A stretch of DNA of 64,000 nt from Clostridia bacterium (GTDB lineage: Bacteria; Bacillota; Clostridia; Oscillospirales; Acutalibacteraceae), in contig JAFYSP010000003.1 of NCBI GenBank assembly GCA_017559305.1, forward strand, positions 86,524 through 150,523. Reading direction: 5' to 3'. Numbering within the stretch: the stretch's first letter is position 1; every line of letters starts with the position of its first letter. The notes beneath the pieces are model-generated. The model was not told the origin of the DNA. It worked only from the letters and a program-made list of their open reading frames with translations, and did no database searches. Made by a program: the position numbers and the translations under genes. This document shows positions 63,187 through 64,000 of this stretch, piece by piece.

Positions 63187-63616
63187 AATGCAACTCCTCG
63201 AAACATATATTTATACATTATACAGTATAACATACCGTATTTGAAAATAAAAGAGTTTTTTTCAATATATTGTAGATTTTTTTCAAAAAAAGTCGCATAC
63301 TGACACAAGACACAGTTTGTTGTTAAAATTTATGTTATATTGCTTTTCTATATCTTAAAACAACAAAAAAGAGCATCACTTTCTCTCTGCATTCTTAACG
63401 GAGAAATGGCAGTCACAAAATTTCGGCAGAGAACTTGTTTTCTCTGCCGATTTGTGTCATAATTGAACTAACGAAAAGCCTCCCTTTGCATAAGGGAGCC
63501 TTAGGTTGTGCACAACCTTATAGGTATGGGCTTTGCCCGCATCCTTTGTAATACAAAGGCGAAACTGGCGATAAAACAGAACGATAAATAAGGATTTGAT
63601 AAAGGAGGCTTTCAAA
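63187..63616. other. 430-bp structured intergenic region upstream of the lipoprotein gene
   Basis: No gene is seen. A weak leftward rlmB promoter (TATAAT complement at 63217-63222) overlaps the palindrome TTATACAGTATAA (63218-63230). A rightward promoter is possible at 63300-63329 (CTGACA, then TGTTAAAAT). The rest is hairpin-rich: TCGGCAGAGAA/TTCTCTGCCGA (63423-63450), CTCCCTT/AAGGGAG (63480-63498), the 16-bp palindrome AGGTTGTGCACAACCT (63503-63518), GGGC/GCCC (63528-63538) and CCTTTGTAATACAAAGG (63543-63559). TCTCTGC at 63384-63390 could pair alternatively with GCAGAGA at 63426. It is either a regulated 5' leader or a small repeat element. Confidence 0.5.
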
Positions 63617-64000
63617 GTGAAAAAACTTATAGCATTTATTTTATCGATGACATTTATGCTGGCATTGGCGGGTTGCTCTTCGGATAGAAGAACAGAGGCA
63701 AGTACTTCAAATGAAACTAACAACCCAAGCAAAAACACGCAGAGCGAAACAGGCTATTTTATTCCGGATTATAATACGACGAACAATCTTCACTGTGATG
63801 AATTTCTGGAAAATTTGAAAAGCGATGGATACATCCGTGGCGGTGAAAAGGATTATAACTACAACACGGATAACATTACCCGAACTGTGAACATTACCCC
63901 CAAAAGCATTTCTGATGAAACATCTGATATTGAAGTATTTTGGGTGAGTGACGCACATTGCTTTTTGATGGTAAATCATACGATTTACAGATATGATACT
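63617..64000 (+). CDS. Lipoprotein, N-terminal part, cut by the window edge
   Basis: An open frame of 128 codons runs without a stop from a GTG at 63617 to the end of the window. AAAGGAGG lies 8 nt upstream. The product begins MKKLIAFILSMTFMLALAGC, a clear lipoprotein signal with lipobox LAGC (Cys20), followed by a Ser/Thr/Asn-rich linker and a domain starting near residue 48 (YFIPDYNTTNNLHCDEFLEN). No family was recognised. A long structured region precedes it. Confidence 0.8.
   Translation, partial: MKKLIAFILSMTFMLALAGCSSDRRTEASTSNETNNPSKNTQSETGYFIPDYNTTNNLHCDEFLENLKSDGYIRGGEKDYNYNTDNITRTVNITPKSISDETSDIEVFWVSDAHCFLMVNHTIYRYDT

Noticed and set aside
1-64000. CRISPR arrays, tRNA genes, insertion sequences, prophage genes or anti-phage operons
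   Set aside because: None was seen by reading: no regularly spaced repeats, no cloverleaf with TTCGA arm and no transposase or integrase frames.

Overview
The window looks like a chromosomal segment of a low-GC, endospore-forming, saccharolytic Clostridia member, probably a gut Oscillospiraceae/Ruminococcaceae-type organism. The reasons are spoIVA, the four-gene glgB-glgC-glgD-glgA glycogen operon with the Firmicutes-type GlgD, a Tyr T-box, a lysine riboswitch, thyX instead of thyA, and many short operons each pairing an AraC-type regulator with sugar enzymes. No phage, IS element, CRISPR array or tRNA gene was seen. Both ends cut genes: the N-terminus of a glycyl-radical activase at base 1 and a lipoprotein at base 64000.

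Layout. 1-2927: a short glycyl radical enzyme with its activase, divergent from an AraC regulator. 2983-9689: an AraC regulator divergent from an L-arabinose operon (FGGY kinase, araA, araD, GH36 enzyme). 9766-10896: a membrane-anchored DUF4886 protein. 10942-14705: tmcAL divergent from ackA-galK. 15117-18706: a G5/3D wall protein, rnpB, uvrC and a small lipoprotein. 18815-21497: a lysine riboswitch controlling an amino-acid ABC importer whose binding protein appears circularly permuted. 21599-27214: a DMT transporter, a PocR/AraC regulator with an unrecognised glycosidase-like protein, and a surface protein. 27568-33251: glycogen synthesis. 33419-40712: a GH3 lipoprotein, T-box-tyrS, AraC/GH2 and a secreted protein. 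40883-48707: spoIVA, prs, then thyX-tmk-DJ1-MTHFS-mltG-U32. 48745-53269: AraC, an arabinose-isomerase-fold protein and an unrecognised 707-aa protein. 53316-57866: three cyclophilins, a PfkB kinase and a class II aldolase. 58045-63186: nrdR, an O-antigen-ligase-like protein, a degenerate P-type-ATPase-like protein and rlmB. 63187-64000: a structured intergenic region and a partial lipoprotein gene.

How it fits together. GH2, GH3 and GH36 enzymes and two unrecognised glycosidase-like proteins would release sugars. The arabinose and galactose kinases and isomerases feed central metabolism, acetate kinase yields ATP, and surplus glucose goes to glycogen. Four AraC regulators sit divergently beside their likely targets, and each intergenic region holds short direct repeats whose starts are exactly 21 bp apart, suggesting a common two-helical-turn operator layout.

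Strongest leads: the circularly permuted lysine-riboswitch binding protein; the pseudo-P-type ATPase with a long acidic N-terminus; the short C-x-E glycyl radical enzyme; the isomerase-like/707-aa enzyme pair; and a NrdR-box-like palindrome inside the nrdR promoter.
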